This document shows positions 51,958-59,925 of a stretch of 64,000 bases of DNA, piece after piece. The stretch lies in contig JAJCYI010000167.1 in the NCBI GenBank assembly GCA_029263015.1, forward strand, positions 1 through 64,000. Reading direction: 5' to 3'. The DNA comes from Saprospiraceae bacterium. Lineage in GTDB: Bacteria; Bacteroidota; Bacteroidia; Chitinophagales; Saprospiraceae. Within the stretch, counting starts at the first letter, position 1; the number at the start of each line of letters is the position of its first letter. A program made the translations under genes and the position numbers. Below the pieces are notes generated by a model. It did not search any database. It was not told where the DNA came from and worked only from the letters and a program-made list of their open reading frames with translations.

Positions 51958-54627
51958 TCAAACCTCTTTTCGCAGCACCTCCAACGGCGGTTTTGTCACC
52001 ACCTCTCGGCTGTTCAGCAACCCGATCAACATCGTCAATCCGGTTATGCCGAGAAAGACGTAAACGGCTGGCATCAAATTCGGCTTGTAAGGGATTTCGA
52101 GCGACCAGGTTGCCAATGCCCAACTGGCAACTATAGAAAGGCCAATGCCCGTCAATGTCGCCAATGACCCAAGGAAGAAATATTCGATGGCATTGATGCG
52201 GACAATTTGACGACGCCTGGCACCGAGGGTACGGAGCAGCACAGATTCCTGGATGCGCTGGAATTTTGTCAACACCACCGAACTGATTAGGACTACCAGC
52301 CCCGTGAGGATGCTGAACAAGGCCATAAAACGGATCACAAATGAAATCTTATTCAAGACTGATTCGACTGATTTCAATATCTGGGTAAGGTCAATGACCG
52401 AGACGTTAGGGTAATCCTTGACCAGTTGTTGCTGGTAACGGGCGGATTGCTCTTCCGATTCTACTTTTGAAACCACGACATAAATCTGTGGTGCCTGCTC
52501 CAAAACACCGACCGGAAACACCACAAAAAAGTTGGTCTGCACACGTTTGAAATCAACTTCCCGGATGCTGCCAACGACCGTTTCGATCAGCGCTCCCTGC
52601 ACATTGAAAGTGATCTTGGTGCCGGCCTTAGCTTTCATGGAGCGGGCAATCCGTTCGGAAAGGGAAACATAGATAATACCGTCCTCGCCAACTGTGCCGT
52701 GCCACTCTCCTTCGATGATCTTTTCCGTTTCGATCATAGTGTCCCGATAGGTCACCCGATACTCCCGTTCATACACCCAACTGCTGCGAAAACGCCGTTC
52801 CTGGGGTTCTCCGTCCTCGCCGCGTTGTTGTGGTCGGTCTGGCTCACGGCCTTCCTCTCGGGCGCGTTTCCGCTCTTCCCGCCAAGCGATCCTTGCCGTG
52901 TCCCGATTGTGCATCTCATGGGTAATGCCATCAATGTCGTCCACTCGTATGGTGACAATGGGGACAAGTTGTTTTACAGGAAGGTGATTAGCTTTGGTCA
53001 ACTCTACAACACCCTCTTTTTGAGGAGGCTGAATGTCAAAGACGATCATATTGGGCACATCGCCCGAACCCGTGTATTCCACCTGTTTCAACAAAAGGTC
53101 TTGTACCAAAAACAAAGTCGAAATAAGTGCCGAACCTAATCCAATGGTTACGACAAGAATTAGTGTTTGGTTATTGGGTCGATAAAGATTAGCAATACCC
53201 TGCCGCCAAACAAAGCTCCAGTTTCTTGGGAAAAACTTTCGCACAGCCCAGGTCAATGCTTTAGCAACGCCGGTCAACGCCAAAAAGGCGACGCCGATGC
53301 CGACAGGGAAAAACAGGGTTTCCAAACTCCGCGTTTGCAGGAGCGTAAAACCACAAACAAAAAGAAAGATCAGCAGGTAAACCATCCAACGAAGTGGATC
53401 CCTTGCACTCGTATCTTCTTCATACGATGCCCGCAATGTACGCAGTGGAGAAACCTTTCTGATGGCCAACAAGGGCAACAATGCAAATAAAACTGTGATG
53501 CCCAAACCTGTCAGAATGCCTATACCCATTGCTTTCCATGAAATTTCAGCACTGACATTTTGCACAGGTAAAAAATCACCAAGCACCGCCGGGAGGCTGA
53601 TTTGCAGGAAGCTGCCCAGAGCTGCGCCCAGCAAGCCTCCGGCCAAGCCCAAAGTCACTACCTGGATAAAATAAATCTGGAACGCCTGCCACCCTTTCAC
53701 CCCCAAGCATCGAAGTACAGCAATGCTCGCCATTTTGTCCCTGATATAAATATGGACGGAACTCGCCACACCGATACACCCCAGCAACAATGCGATGAAC
53801 CCAACCAAGTTCAAGAAGACATTCATATTGGCAAATGCTTCACTGACATTCTCTTGCCGTTCGGCCACCGTGTCGAATTCAAATGAAGTGTTTTCGAGCG
53901 CTGGGCGCAATATCGTGACCACATCGTCTTCCACATTGGCTTCTTCAGGAAATTCAAAATGGTATTGGTACTCTACCAAGCTGCCCGGCTGAATCAGGTT
54001 GGTCTGTTGGATATATGCTTTCGGAATGTAAACCACTGGAGCTATTGCACCAGCAATGCCTGATCGCCCTGGTGCAGCGTTCAACCGTCCCTCGATCACA
54101 AACGGCACGTTGCCCACCCGCACCGTATCGCCTACTTCGAGCGAGAATTGCAGCATCAAGGTTTTCTCGACCAAAGCAATGGCCGGCGGCATTTCACCTT
54201 CTGGAAGAGAGGCCATTTTCCGAAATGTTGTTTCTGCTTCAATAGGCTCAGTAGCCAGTTTTCCAAAAAAAGGAAAAGCACCTTCTTGCGCCCTGATCTG
54301 TGAGAGTCTTGTTCCGCCGTTTTTTGGGAAATAAGCCATTGAGACAAGACTCACCGTCTCCGATTGGCGGATCGGCCCCAACAGGTCGAACACTTGTTGG
54401 ATACTATCGGGAGCTGACTGATTGCCATTCACGATGAGGTCTGCACCGAGCAGGCTCTTGGCTTCGTTGCCAATGTCTCTCTGAAGGTTTTCGCTAAAAG
54501 AGTTGATCGCCACCAAAGCTGCTATGCCGATGACGATGGATGCGATGAAAAGAAGTAGGCGGCTCCGGTTGCGTCGGCTGTCCCGCCACGCCATCTTCAA
54601 GAGCCATGTAGTTGTTGGTTTGGACAA
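51958..54627 (-). CDS. FtsX-type ABC permease (YbbP-like, large)
   Basis: The 889-residue protein has the two-FtsX-domain layout of YbbP/LolE-related permeases: an N-terminal segment (LLLFIASIVIGIAALVAINS), a periplasmic MacB-like domain, three-segment FtsX blocks around residues 275-395 and 765-870, and pairs of membrane helices between. The first residues TTTWLLKMAWRDSRRNRSRL are typical, but the start is TTG at 54627; an ATG at residue 12 would also keep MAWRDSRRN. A long polar insert around residues 590-640 is unusual (RKRAREEGREPDRPQQRGED). The partner ATPase is not adjacent, so it must be encoded elsewhere or this permease acts without one. Confidence 0.87.
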   Translation of the reverse strand: MSKPTTTWLLKMAWRDSRRNRSRLLLFIASIVIGIAALVAINSFSENLQRDIGNEAKSLLGADLIVNGNQSAPDSIQQVFDLLGPIRQSETVSLVSMAYFPKNGGTRLSQIRAQEGAFPFFGKLATEPIEAETTFRKMASLPEGEMPPAIALVEKTLMLQFSLEVGDTVRVGNVPFVIEGRLNAAPGRSGIAGAIAPVVYIPKAYIQQTNLIQPGSLVEYQYHFEFPEEANVEDDVVTILRPALENTSFEFDTVAERQENVSEAFANMNVFLNLVGFIALLLGCIGVASSVHIYIRDKMASIAVLRCLGVKGWQAFQIYFIQVVTLGLAGGLLGAALGSFLQISLPAVLGDFLPVQNVSAEISWKAMGIGILTGLGITVLFALLPLLAIRKVSPLRTLRASYEEDTSARDPLRWMVYLLIFLFVCGFTLLQTRSLETLFFPVGIGVAFLALTGVAKALTWAVRKFFPRNWSFVWRQGIANLYRPNNQTLILVVTIGLGSALISTLFLVQDLLLKQVEYTGSGDVPNMIVFDIQPPQKEGVVELTKANHLPVKQLVPIVTIRVDDIDGITHEMHNRDTARIAWREERKRAREEGREPDRPQQRGEDGEPQERRFRSSWVYEREYRVTYRDTMIETEKIIEGEWHGTVGEDGIIYVSLSERIARSMKAKAGTKITFNVQGALIETVVGSIREVDFKRVQTNFFVVFPVGVLEQAPQIYVVVSKVESEEQSARYQQQLVKDYPNVSVIDLTQILKSVESVLNKISFVIRFMALFSILTGLVVLISSVVLTKFQRIQESVLLRTLGARRRQIVRINAIEYFFLGSLATLTGIGLSIVASWALATWSLEIPYKPNLMPAVYVFLGITGLTMLIGLLNSREVVTKPPLEVLRKEV

Positions 54628-54766
54628 AATGGTGGATTAGTGGTTAGTGAATAGATGAATAGTGATTAGTTGGCTGGAGAAACAAATTTGTCTTTCTTAT
54701 ATACTTTGGGGTTTGCCATTTGATAAATAGCTGCGAAAATAATGATTTTGAACACAATGTGATTAT

Positions 54767-54929
54767 TAAGTAGTCGAGTCTAAATACATTCCGTTTTTAT
54801 CGGCTGCTTTTTCCATATAGCTGCGTTAATAAAAAGTTCACGTAGCCAGGCTATGCTCACTTTTTTTGCCTTGCTGTACGAAAAGATCAACTCGCTAAAA
54901 TTCGGAAATTATTTAATCTCGACTACTTA
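54767..54929 (-). repeat. GCATAG-core foldback element, copy 3
   Basis: The 163-bp element is the same length as copy 2, with terminal arms TAAGTAGTCGAG and CTCGACTACTTA. The minus strand core reads GGCAAAAAAAGTGAGCATAG, then CCTGGCTACGTG, then CTTTTTATTAACGCAG, and aligns throughout with copy 2. The 54628-55053 gap contains this element and simple AGTGATTAG-type repeats, nothing else I can identify. Confidence 0.85.
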
Positions 54930-55017
54930 CATCGATCAACCCTAATCACTGTTCAACTAATCACTAGTCTCTACCCAACTAATCCTCTAATTTTACCACC
55001 CCTAAACAACACAAGTG

Positions 55018-55025
55018 TACTTTTG
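55018..55025 (+). promoter_or_regulatory. -7 box for the BatC-like gene
   Basis: TACTTTTG (TAnnTTTG) lies 28 bases before ATG 55054. The leader is short. A TTG six bases before the ATG is unlikely to be the start. Confidence 0.55.
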
Positions 55026-55053
55026 TATTTAACAGGCAACAACTTTTTTGACA

Positions 55054-55770
55054 ATGAAAGCTATTTTCAAGATAAACTTATTGGTTTGGGCGGTTTTAGC
55101 CGCGTTTTCGCTCCCCGCCCAAAATGACCACAAGCACCTTCTCAAAGGTGACCAATCTTATGAAGACCAAAACTTCGAGCAGGCCGAACTCAGTTATCGC
55201 CGGGCGCTCGAACAACAAAATTCGACTAAGGGAATCTACAACCTTGGCAATACGACCTACCGTCAAGAACGCTACGATGAAGCCATCAGCCATTACGAAG
55301 CTGCCGCAGAATCGGCAAATGACAATATTTCGAAATCGAAAGCATTTCACAACCTTGGCAATGCCCATTTCCAAGCCGAACAATACAAAGAAAGTGTGGA
55401 AGCCTATAAAAATGCCCTTCGTCTAAACCCAGGCGATCTCTCCACGAAACAAAACCTTCTCCGCGCTATTCGGAACCTGCCTCCCCCACAGCAACAACAG
55501 CAGCAACCCCAAGATGGAGAAAACCAAGAAAACCAGGATCAGCAACCACAGGATCAAAATCAGCAAGAACAAGAGGAAGATCAGCAGCCACAGGAACAAG
55601 ATAACGAGCAGCAACAAGACCAATCACCTAAAGGGCAAAAGGAACAAAGCAAAGACCTGAGCAAAGAAGAAGCTGAAAAATTGCTCGAAATCATGGATCA
55701 AGAGGAACAAAAAGTCCAGGAAAAATTGCGGAAAGCTGGGACGAAAGGGAAGCAGAAAAAGGATTGGTGA
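55054..55770 (+). CDS. BatC-like TPR protein with Gln-rich tail
   Basis: From ATG 55054 the protein has 238 residues, a signal-like N-terminus (MKAIFKINLLVWAVLAAFSL) and three TPRs in residues 25-135 (SYEDQNFEQAELSYRRALEQ, YDEAISHYEAAAESANDNIS, YKESVEAYKNALRLNPGD). A low-complexity Gln/Glu/Asp-rich tail follows from about residue 140 to 200, then a charged helix ending GKQKKDW. BatC proteins of Bacteroides and Leptospira have this layout and are linked to aerotolerance (Bat) clusters. The other bat genes are not nearby here. Two small lipoproteins follow on the same strand. Confidence 0.8.
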   Translation: MKAIFKINLLVWAVLAAFSLPAQNDHKHLLKGDQSYEDQNFEQAELSYRRALEQQNSTKGIYNLGNTTYRQERYDEAISHYEAAAESANDNISKSKAFHNLGNAHFQAEQYKESVEAYKNALRLNPGDLSTKQNLLRAIRNLPPPQQQQQQPQDGENQENQDQQPQDQNQQEQEEDQQPQEQDNEQQQDQSPKGQKEQSKDLSKEEAEKLLEIMDQEEQKVQEKLRKAGTKGKQKKDW

Positions 55771-55797
55771 GGCAGTTGGCAGTTAAAAAATGAGGAA

Positions 55798-56112
<315 letters not shown>

Positions 56113-56113
56113 G

Positions 56114-56473
56114 ATGAAATGCACCTTCCCATATATGCTAATTATATTCATAACCGTTTTGGGGACTGCTTGTGAAAAACCTCCTTCCAAAACCAAGTCC
56201 GAGGTCATGCAGGAAAGGTTAGACGGCCGCCTCGACCGTTGGAGGAAAGGGGTGAAAAGGGTTTGCCTTAAAAAAGTACTGGAGGACGCAGAGGCCATAG
56301 TGGACTCTACCTTACTGGCTAATGCCCGTTTCAAAAGGGACACTTCTGACATCCCAATTGTTCCTGAGAGACCGGACAGACCTGATTTTGTGCCACCTGA
56401 AGATTCGGTGGCCGTGGAGCCGATATTTGGAAAGGAAGATACTTTGAATGGAGAATTGAAAATTGAAAATTGA
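56114..56473 (+). CDS. Small lipoprotein
   Basis: The 119-residue protein has a clear lipobox, LGTAC, in MKCTFPYMLIIFITVLGTAC. The mature part is polar, with basic and acidic helices (RLDGRLDRWRKGVKRVCLKK, DAEAIVDSTLLANARFKRD), then a Pro-rich stretch (IPIVPERPDRPDFVPPED) near the C-terminus. There is no recognised domain. It begins two bases after the previous lipoprotein's stop, so the two are almost certainly co-transcribed, with the BatC-like gene upstream. Both small proteins may act as accessory envelope proteins for it; this is inference from spacing. Confidence 0.75.
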   Translation: MKCTFPYMLIIFITVLGTACEKPPSKTKSEVMQERLDGRLDRWRKGVKRVCLKKVLEDAEAIVDSTLLANARFKRDTSDIPIVPERPDRPDFVPPEDSVAVEPIFGKEDTLNGELKIEN

Positions 56474-56487
56474 AAAGTACCTGCCAG

Positions 56488-57183
56488 TCATTTTACCATC
56501 TCATAATACTCCTCTAACCGCTTTTGGAGTTTCACCACCATTTCATTATAAAATTCACTCTCCTCTTTTTTGTTGAAGAATTTGGCCAAGGCTCGCTTTA
56601 TCGTCGATATTCCCGAAAAAAAAGGAAACGGTTCAACAAGCTCCTTTAAATTGGAATCCAGCATCACTAATCCATCAACCCCTGACTTCCTTGAAGAAAT
56701 GGGGTTTCCATAATACAAAACCAAATAAGGTTTTCCGTCCAATGAGATGCCAGGATCCAACTTCATATTTTCATTAAGAAAATACCCTTCCTGCACGCCA
56801 TTTTTCAGTTGGATGGCAGAAGTATCGAGCATGTAAATGGTTTCTGAAAAGGAATAATGGTCTCTCAAAGCTTGTATCAACCTTTCATTTTCCAGCCGTA
56901 CTTCGCGTTGGTAATCAACTATTTTTTTTTCAAATTTTTCACGATCATATTCCGCTACATTTTGGCTGCTGACAACTTGCTGCATCGCTTTTATTTTGCT
57001 ATTGCCTGTTTTGAGGCGGACGACCAGCACACCCTTTTTTAAGTCTTTGATGGCCTGTTGTGCGATGGTCTGCCGATTTAGAGTTCCGAGGATATCGTAA
57101 TTAGCACCAGTATCATATCCTTGGCCAAGAAGATGAGTTGTCGAAAAACTGACCAATGAAAAAATAAAAATCAGAGCTTTCAT
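56488..57183 (-). CDS. Secreted conserved hypothetical protein
   Basis: From ATG 57183 (MKALIFIFSLVSFSTTHLLGQ) the protein has 231 residues with a signal peptide. The longer frame to 57300 would read through the palindrome at 57212. The mature part opens GYDTGANYDILGTLNRQTIA, has a basic helix (VDYQREVRLENERLIQALRD), a repeat-free beta segment with KPYLVLYYGNPISSRKSGVD, and ends with a helix (FFNKKEESEFYNEMVVKLQK). It is convergent with the lipoprotein gene. I do not recognise a family. Confidence 0.65.
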   Translation of the reverse strand: MKALIFIFSLVSFSTTHLLGQGYDTGANYDILGTLNRQTIAQQAIKDLKKGVLVVRLKTGNSKIKAMQQVVSSQNVAEYDREKFEKKIVDYQREVRLENERLIQALRDHYSFSETIYMLDTSAIQLKNGVQEGYFLNENMKLDPGISLDGKPYLVLYYGNPISSRKSGVDGLVMLDSNLKELVEPFPFFSGISTIKRALAKFFNKKEESEFYNEMVVKLQKRLEEYYEMVK

Positions 57184-57211
57184 TCCCAATAGCTTTATTT
57201 GATTTGGCGCA

Positions 57212-57242
57212 GGTGTCGGACGCCTTGGAGGCGTCCGACACC
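57212..57242. repeat. Palindrome touching the RluA-type stop codon
   Basis: GGTGTCGGACGCC and GGCGTCCGACACC are perfect 13-bp arms around TTGGA. The last base (57242) is also the third base of the RluA-type gene's TAG stop on the minus strand. The half GGCGTCCGACACC recurs in the hybrid palindrome at 17237. Confidence 0.75.
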
Positions 57243-57970
57243 TAATCCGCCAATTTGTCCCGAAAAAAATCCCATACCGGATCAGGAGGAGGATCAGCAA
57301 CCAACGTTTCCAATTCTTTCGAAATGGGATGCTTGAAACTCAACTTCCACGCATGCAAATGAATGGATCGATCCTTATTGCTGCGACGGAAACCATATTT
57401 TACATCACCTTTTACGGGGTTTTCGATGGCAGCCAATTGTGCCCTGATCTGGTGGTGGCGACCAGTGAGCAGTTCCATTTCCAACAGGTGGTAATTGTCG
57501 CTACTGCCCTTTAGCTGGAATTTCAACTCCGCCACTTTGCTACTAGGCAGTTCTTCTTCCAGCGCTTCCGACTTATTTGCTTTTTGGTTCTTGATCAAAA
57601 AATGACGGAGCGTAAATTCCTCTTCTGGCGGTTTGTTTTTAACGACAGCGAGATAGGTTTTGCGCACCGTCCGCTCCTTGAATTGGTCGGTCAGCGAACC
57701 AATGGCCTTTTTGTTTTTTGCAAAAACCACCACCCCGCTTGCCGGGCGGTCAATCCGATGGATGAGGTAAAGTTTTGACTTAGAGTAGATTTCAGCAAGC
57801 TGGTGCAATGATTTATCCCCAGTTTTATCTGCTTGCACAGGTATGCCGGGCGGTTTGTTGAAAGCAATGAGCTGATTGTTTTTATAAATAACCCAATCGC
57901 CGATGTTCGAGGCCGGCTGGTCTTCCCCGGATTTATTTTGCGATTCCTCGTTGTTAGTTGCTGGATTCAT
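57242..57970 (-). CDS. RluA-family pseudouridine synthase
   Basis: The 242-residue protein is of the single-domain RluA type. The catalytic motif is HRIDRPASGVVVFAKN near residue 75, with the catalytic Asp in RIDR. Other family motifs are NKPPGIPVQADKTG, LTGRHHQIRAQLA and the C-terminal RSIHLHAWKLSFKHP. It isomerises uridine in rRNA or tRNA; the exact target cannot be told. Its start overlaps the DUF4834-like gene by 17 bases, implying coupling. A palindrome begins at the stop codon. Confidence 0.92.
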   Translation of the reverse strand: MNPATNNEESQNKSGEDQPASNIGDWVIYKNNQLIAFNKPPGIPVQADKTGDKSLHQLAEIYSKSKLYLIHRIDRPASGVVVFAKNKKAIGSLTDQFKERTVRKTYLAVVKNKPPEEEFTLRHFLIKNQKANKSEALEEELPSSKVAELKFQLKGSSDNYHLLEMELLTGRHHQIRAQLAAIENPVKGDVKYGFRRSNKDRSIHLHAWKLSFKHPISKELETLVADPPPDPVWDFFRDKLAD

Positions 57971-58157
57971 TTTTCTGTTTTATCTCCTCGAAATCAATGT
58001 AATCGTCCTTGTTCTCCTTTTTATGTGCCTTTTTCTCATTGTAATGATGGTGGTGGACGGTGGTCTTGTTCCCGTCATCTTTTAGTTTCACTCTTTCTTG
58101 AAACCAAGAATAGACGATGTACCCAATGATGGCCCAAAGCAATATTTTAAAAAGCAT
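57954..58157 (-). CDS. DUF4834-like small membrane protein
   Basis: The 67-residue protein starts with one membrane segment (LFKILLWAIIGYIVYSWFQE) and continues as a charged tail containing HHHHYNEKKAHKKENKDDYI. Small proteins of this layout (DUF4834) are widespread in Bacteroidota and are often encoded beside tRNA- or rRNA-modification genes. It overlaps the RluA-type gene and is preceded by a -7 box at 58179-58172. The function is unknown; a His/Lys-rich tail could bind metal or RNA. Confidence 0.7.
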   Translation of the reverse strand: MLFKILLWAIIGYIVYSWFQERVKLKDDGNKTTVHHHHYNEKKAHKKENKDDYIDFEEIKQKNESSN

Positions 58158-58171
58158 AACTTGATTTTTTG

Positions 58172-58179
58172 CAAAGATA
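58172..58179 (-). promoter_or_regulatory. -7 box for the DUF4834-RluA operon
   Basis: The minus strand reads TATCTTTG (TAnnTTTG), 14 bases upstream of ATG 58157, close to ideal. A foldback element starts at 58197, so its arm may supply the -33 region. Confidence 0.55.
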
Positions 58180-58196
58180 AATGATTACGAGCTTGT

Positions 58197-58363
58197 TAAG
58201 TGCCACGTACTAATTAATTCGGTAATTTTTAAAACATCTTTTTCCGCTATTTTTTCTTAAAAAATACTTCCGTAGGACACAGCTATGCAAGTATTTTTTA
58301 AGGAAAACTATCGAAAAAATCTTGCTTAAAAATTTTACCGAATTAATCACTACGTGGCACTTA
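58197..58363 (-). repeat. GCATAG-core foldback element, copy 4
   Basis: The 167-bp element has terminal arms TAAGTGCCACGTA (58197-58209) and TACGTGGCACTTA (58351-58363), perfect for 13 bases, continuing as TTAATTCGGTAA against TTACCGAATTAA. The minus-strand core reads AAAAAATACTTGCATAG, CTGTGTCCTACGG, then AAGTATTTTTTAAG. It is the most divergent copy outside the core. Its last three bases are shared with the start of copy 5. Confidence 0.8.
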
Positions 58364-58516
58364 GGGATTTAAGTTTCGGTGAAAACCCCCCACTTTTTTG
58401 ATAATACTTCGTTGGAAAATTGGTCGCATAGAACCACTATGCTCGCAATTTCCGCCTCGCCTCATCAAAGAATTGACAACTTTTCTCTCGAAACCTAAAT
58501 CCTTAACAATCTCTAA
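58361..58516 (-). repeat. GCATAG-core foldback element, copy 5
   Basis: The minus-strand core reads AAATTGCGAGCATAG, TGGTTCTATG, then CGACCAATTTTCC, and matches copy 1. The intact end on the right (to 58516) continues TTGTTAAGGATTTAGG like copy 1, but the left arm begins abruptly at TTAGGGATTTAAG where copy 4 ends, so about 7-10 bases of its arm are missing. The 58158-58551 gap holds only copies 4 and 5. Confidence 0.8.
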
Positions 58517-58551
58517 ATGGTTGGATGGCAGAATGCAGGATGGTACAGCGA

Positions 58552-59886
58552 TTAAATCTTCAACGTAAAGACAGTTCCTTCCCCCAGTACCGACTGTACA
58601 CTGATTCGCCCTTTGTGCGTGCGCATGATCTGACGGGAGAGACTAAGACCGATGCCGCTACCCTCTTCTTTTGTGGTATAAAACGGCACAAATATCTGCT
58701 CGATCATTTCCTGTTCGATGCCTTTTCCGTTGTCGGCCACTTTTATGATGGCTTTCCCCTCTTTCGTGCGCTGCGTGCTGATGGTGATGGTCGGATTTTC
58801 TACTTCCTTTGCAGCATCAACCGCATTTTTCAATAAATTGATGAGCACCTGTTCTATCAATTCCACATCTGCTTGAAAGATGACTGGGGCTTGGGAAAGC
58901 TGTGTTTTGAATTGGACATTGTTCTTTTCAAATACAGGACGGTATAGAACCTGGACGCGCTCGACAAGATCGTTGGCATCTACTATTTGAAATTTAGGAG
59001 GTGGTAGGCGGGTCAGGTTTCGGTATGTTTCTGTAAAATGCATCAAGCCTTCACTCCGCCCTCTAATAACAATAATGGCTTCTCGGATATCTTCCGATTG
59101 CTCTTTGGTGATTTCTCCAGATGAACCAGCCAACATGTTATCAATTGTAGAAGTCAAGGAGACGATCGGCGTGATAGAATTCATTATCTCGTGGCGCAGG
59201 ATGCGTATCAGTTTTTGCCAGGCATCAAGTTCCTGTTCTTCCAGCTCACCCTGAATATTTTGAAATGAAACAAGTTTGAGTTTTTGGTCCCTCAACGCAA
59301 ATTCAGTTGCCTGCAACGATAGTTGCATCGTCTTGTTTTCAATGACAACTTTCACCATATCCCTTTCTCCTGTTTTTATGCCCTTAACAATCGTAAGTAA
59401 CTGACTATCAATCTGCCTCAATGACTCTACATGCACCAAATATGGTTTGCTCAACAGTTTTTGGAGGGCTTTGTTCATCATGAATATGCCTCCATCCTCA
59501 TCAATGCAAAGCAGCCCGACACTAACTGATTCAACAATGGTTTGCAGATATTGGTGATTGGCCTCTTTTTCCGCCCGGATGTTTAAAAACTTCCGGTTTA
59601 TATCGTTGAAAGCGCCATACATTTCACCAAACGACTTGCCTTTGTGGTGGCCGGAATAAGTGGCTGAAAAATCATCGTATTTTATACCCAACAAAAACGC
59701 TGTAAAGTCTCGGTTCGAGTGGTCAACATACCTCACCATATCCACCACCGTTAAAACAAGTACCACAAAAAGAATGAATATGGTAATATAAAACTCTGTT
59801 TTCGCCACGCAGTAAACCAAAGCCAGCACCAGCGCTATGAGCGTAAGAATGCGAAAAGTGACATTTACCCTAAAGGATTTGAGCAT
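58552..59886 (-). CDS. NtrY-like sensor histidine kinase
   Basis: The 444-residue kinase has two N-terminal membrane segments (about 10-27 and 30-50), a HAMP-like linker and a PAS-like region (about 105-215: IVESVSVGLLCIDEDGGIFM). Then the HisKA domain has the phospho-His near 232 (LIRILRHEIMNSITP) and the HATPase has LINLLKNAVDAAKE and GSGIGLSLSRQIM. It is the second gene of an operon with the NtrC-type regulator at 59926-61299, the order reversed relative to many kinases, with a 39-base gap. NtrY-type kinases respond to membrane or metabolic signals; the specific signal is not predictable. Confidence 0.9.
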   Translation of the reverse strand: MLKSFRVNVTFRILTLIALVLALVYCVAKTEFYITIFILFVVLVLTVVDMVRYVDHSNRDFTAFLLGIKYDDFSATYSGHHKGKSFGEMYGAFNDINRKFLNIRAEKEANHQYLQTIVESVSVGLLCIDEDGGIFMMNKALQKLLSKPYLVHVESLRQIDSQLLTIVKGIKTGERDMVKVVIENKTMQLSLQATEFALRDQKLKLVSFQNIQGELEEQELDAWQKLIRILRHEIMNSITPIVSLTSTIDNMLAGSSGEITKEQSEDIREAIIVIRGRSEGLMHFTETYRNLTRLPPPKFQIVDANDLVERVQVLYRPVFEKNNVQFKTQLSQAPVIFQADVELIEQVLINLLKNAVDAAKEVENPTITISTQRTKEGKAIIKVADNGKGIEQEMIEQIFVPFYTTKEEGSGIGLSLSRQIMRTHKGRISVQSVLGEGTVFTLKI

Positions 59887-59925
59887 TTTGATATTGTTGA
59901 TTTATTTTTTCAAATGAACCATTAA

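Noticed and set aside
57212-57242. Simple intrinsic terminator for the RluA-type gene
   Set aside because: The stem is ideal but no T-run follows on either strand and the same sequence half occurs elsewhere; I list it as a repeat, although it may still affect transcription.
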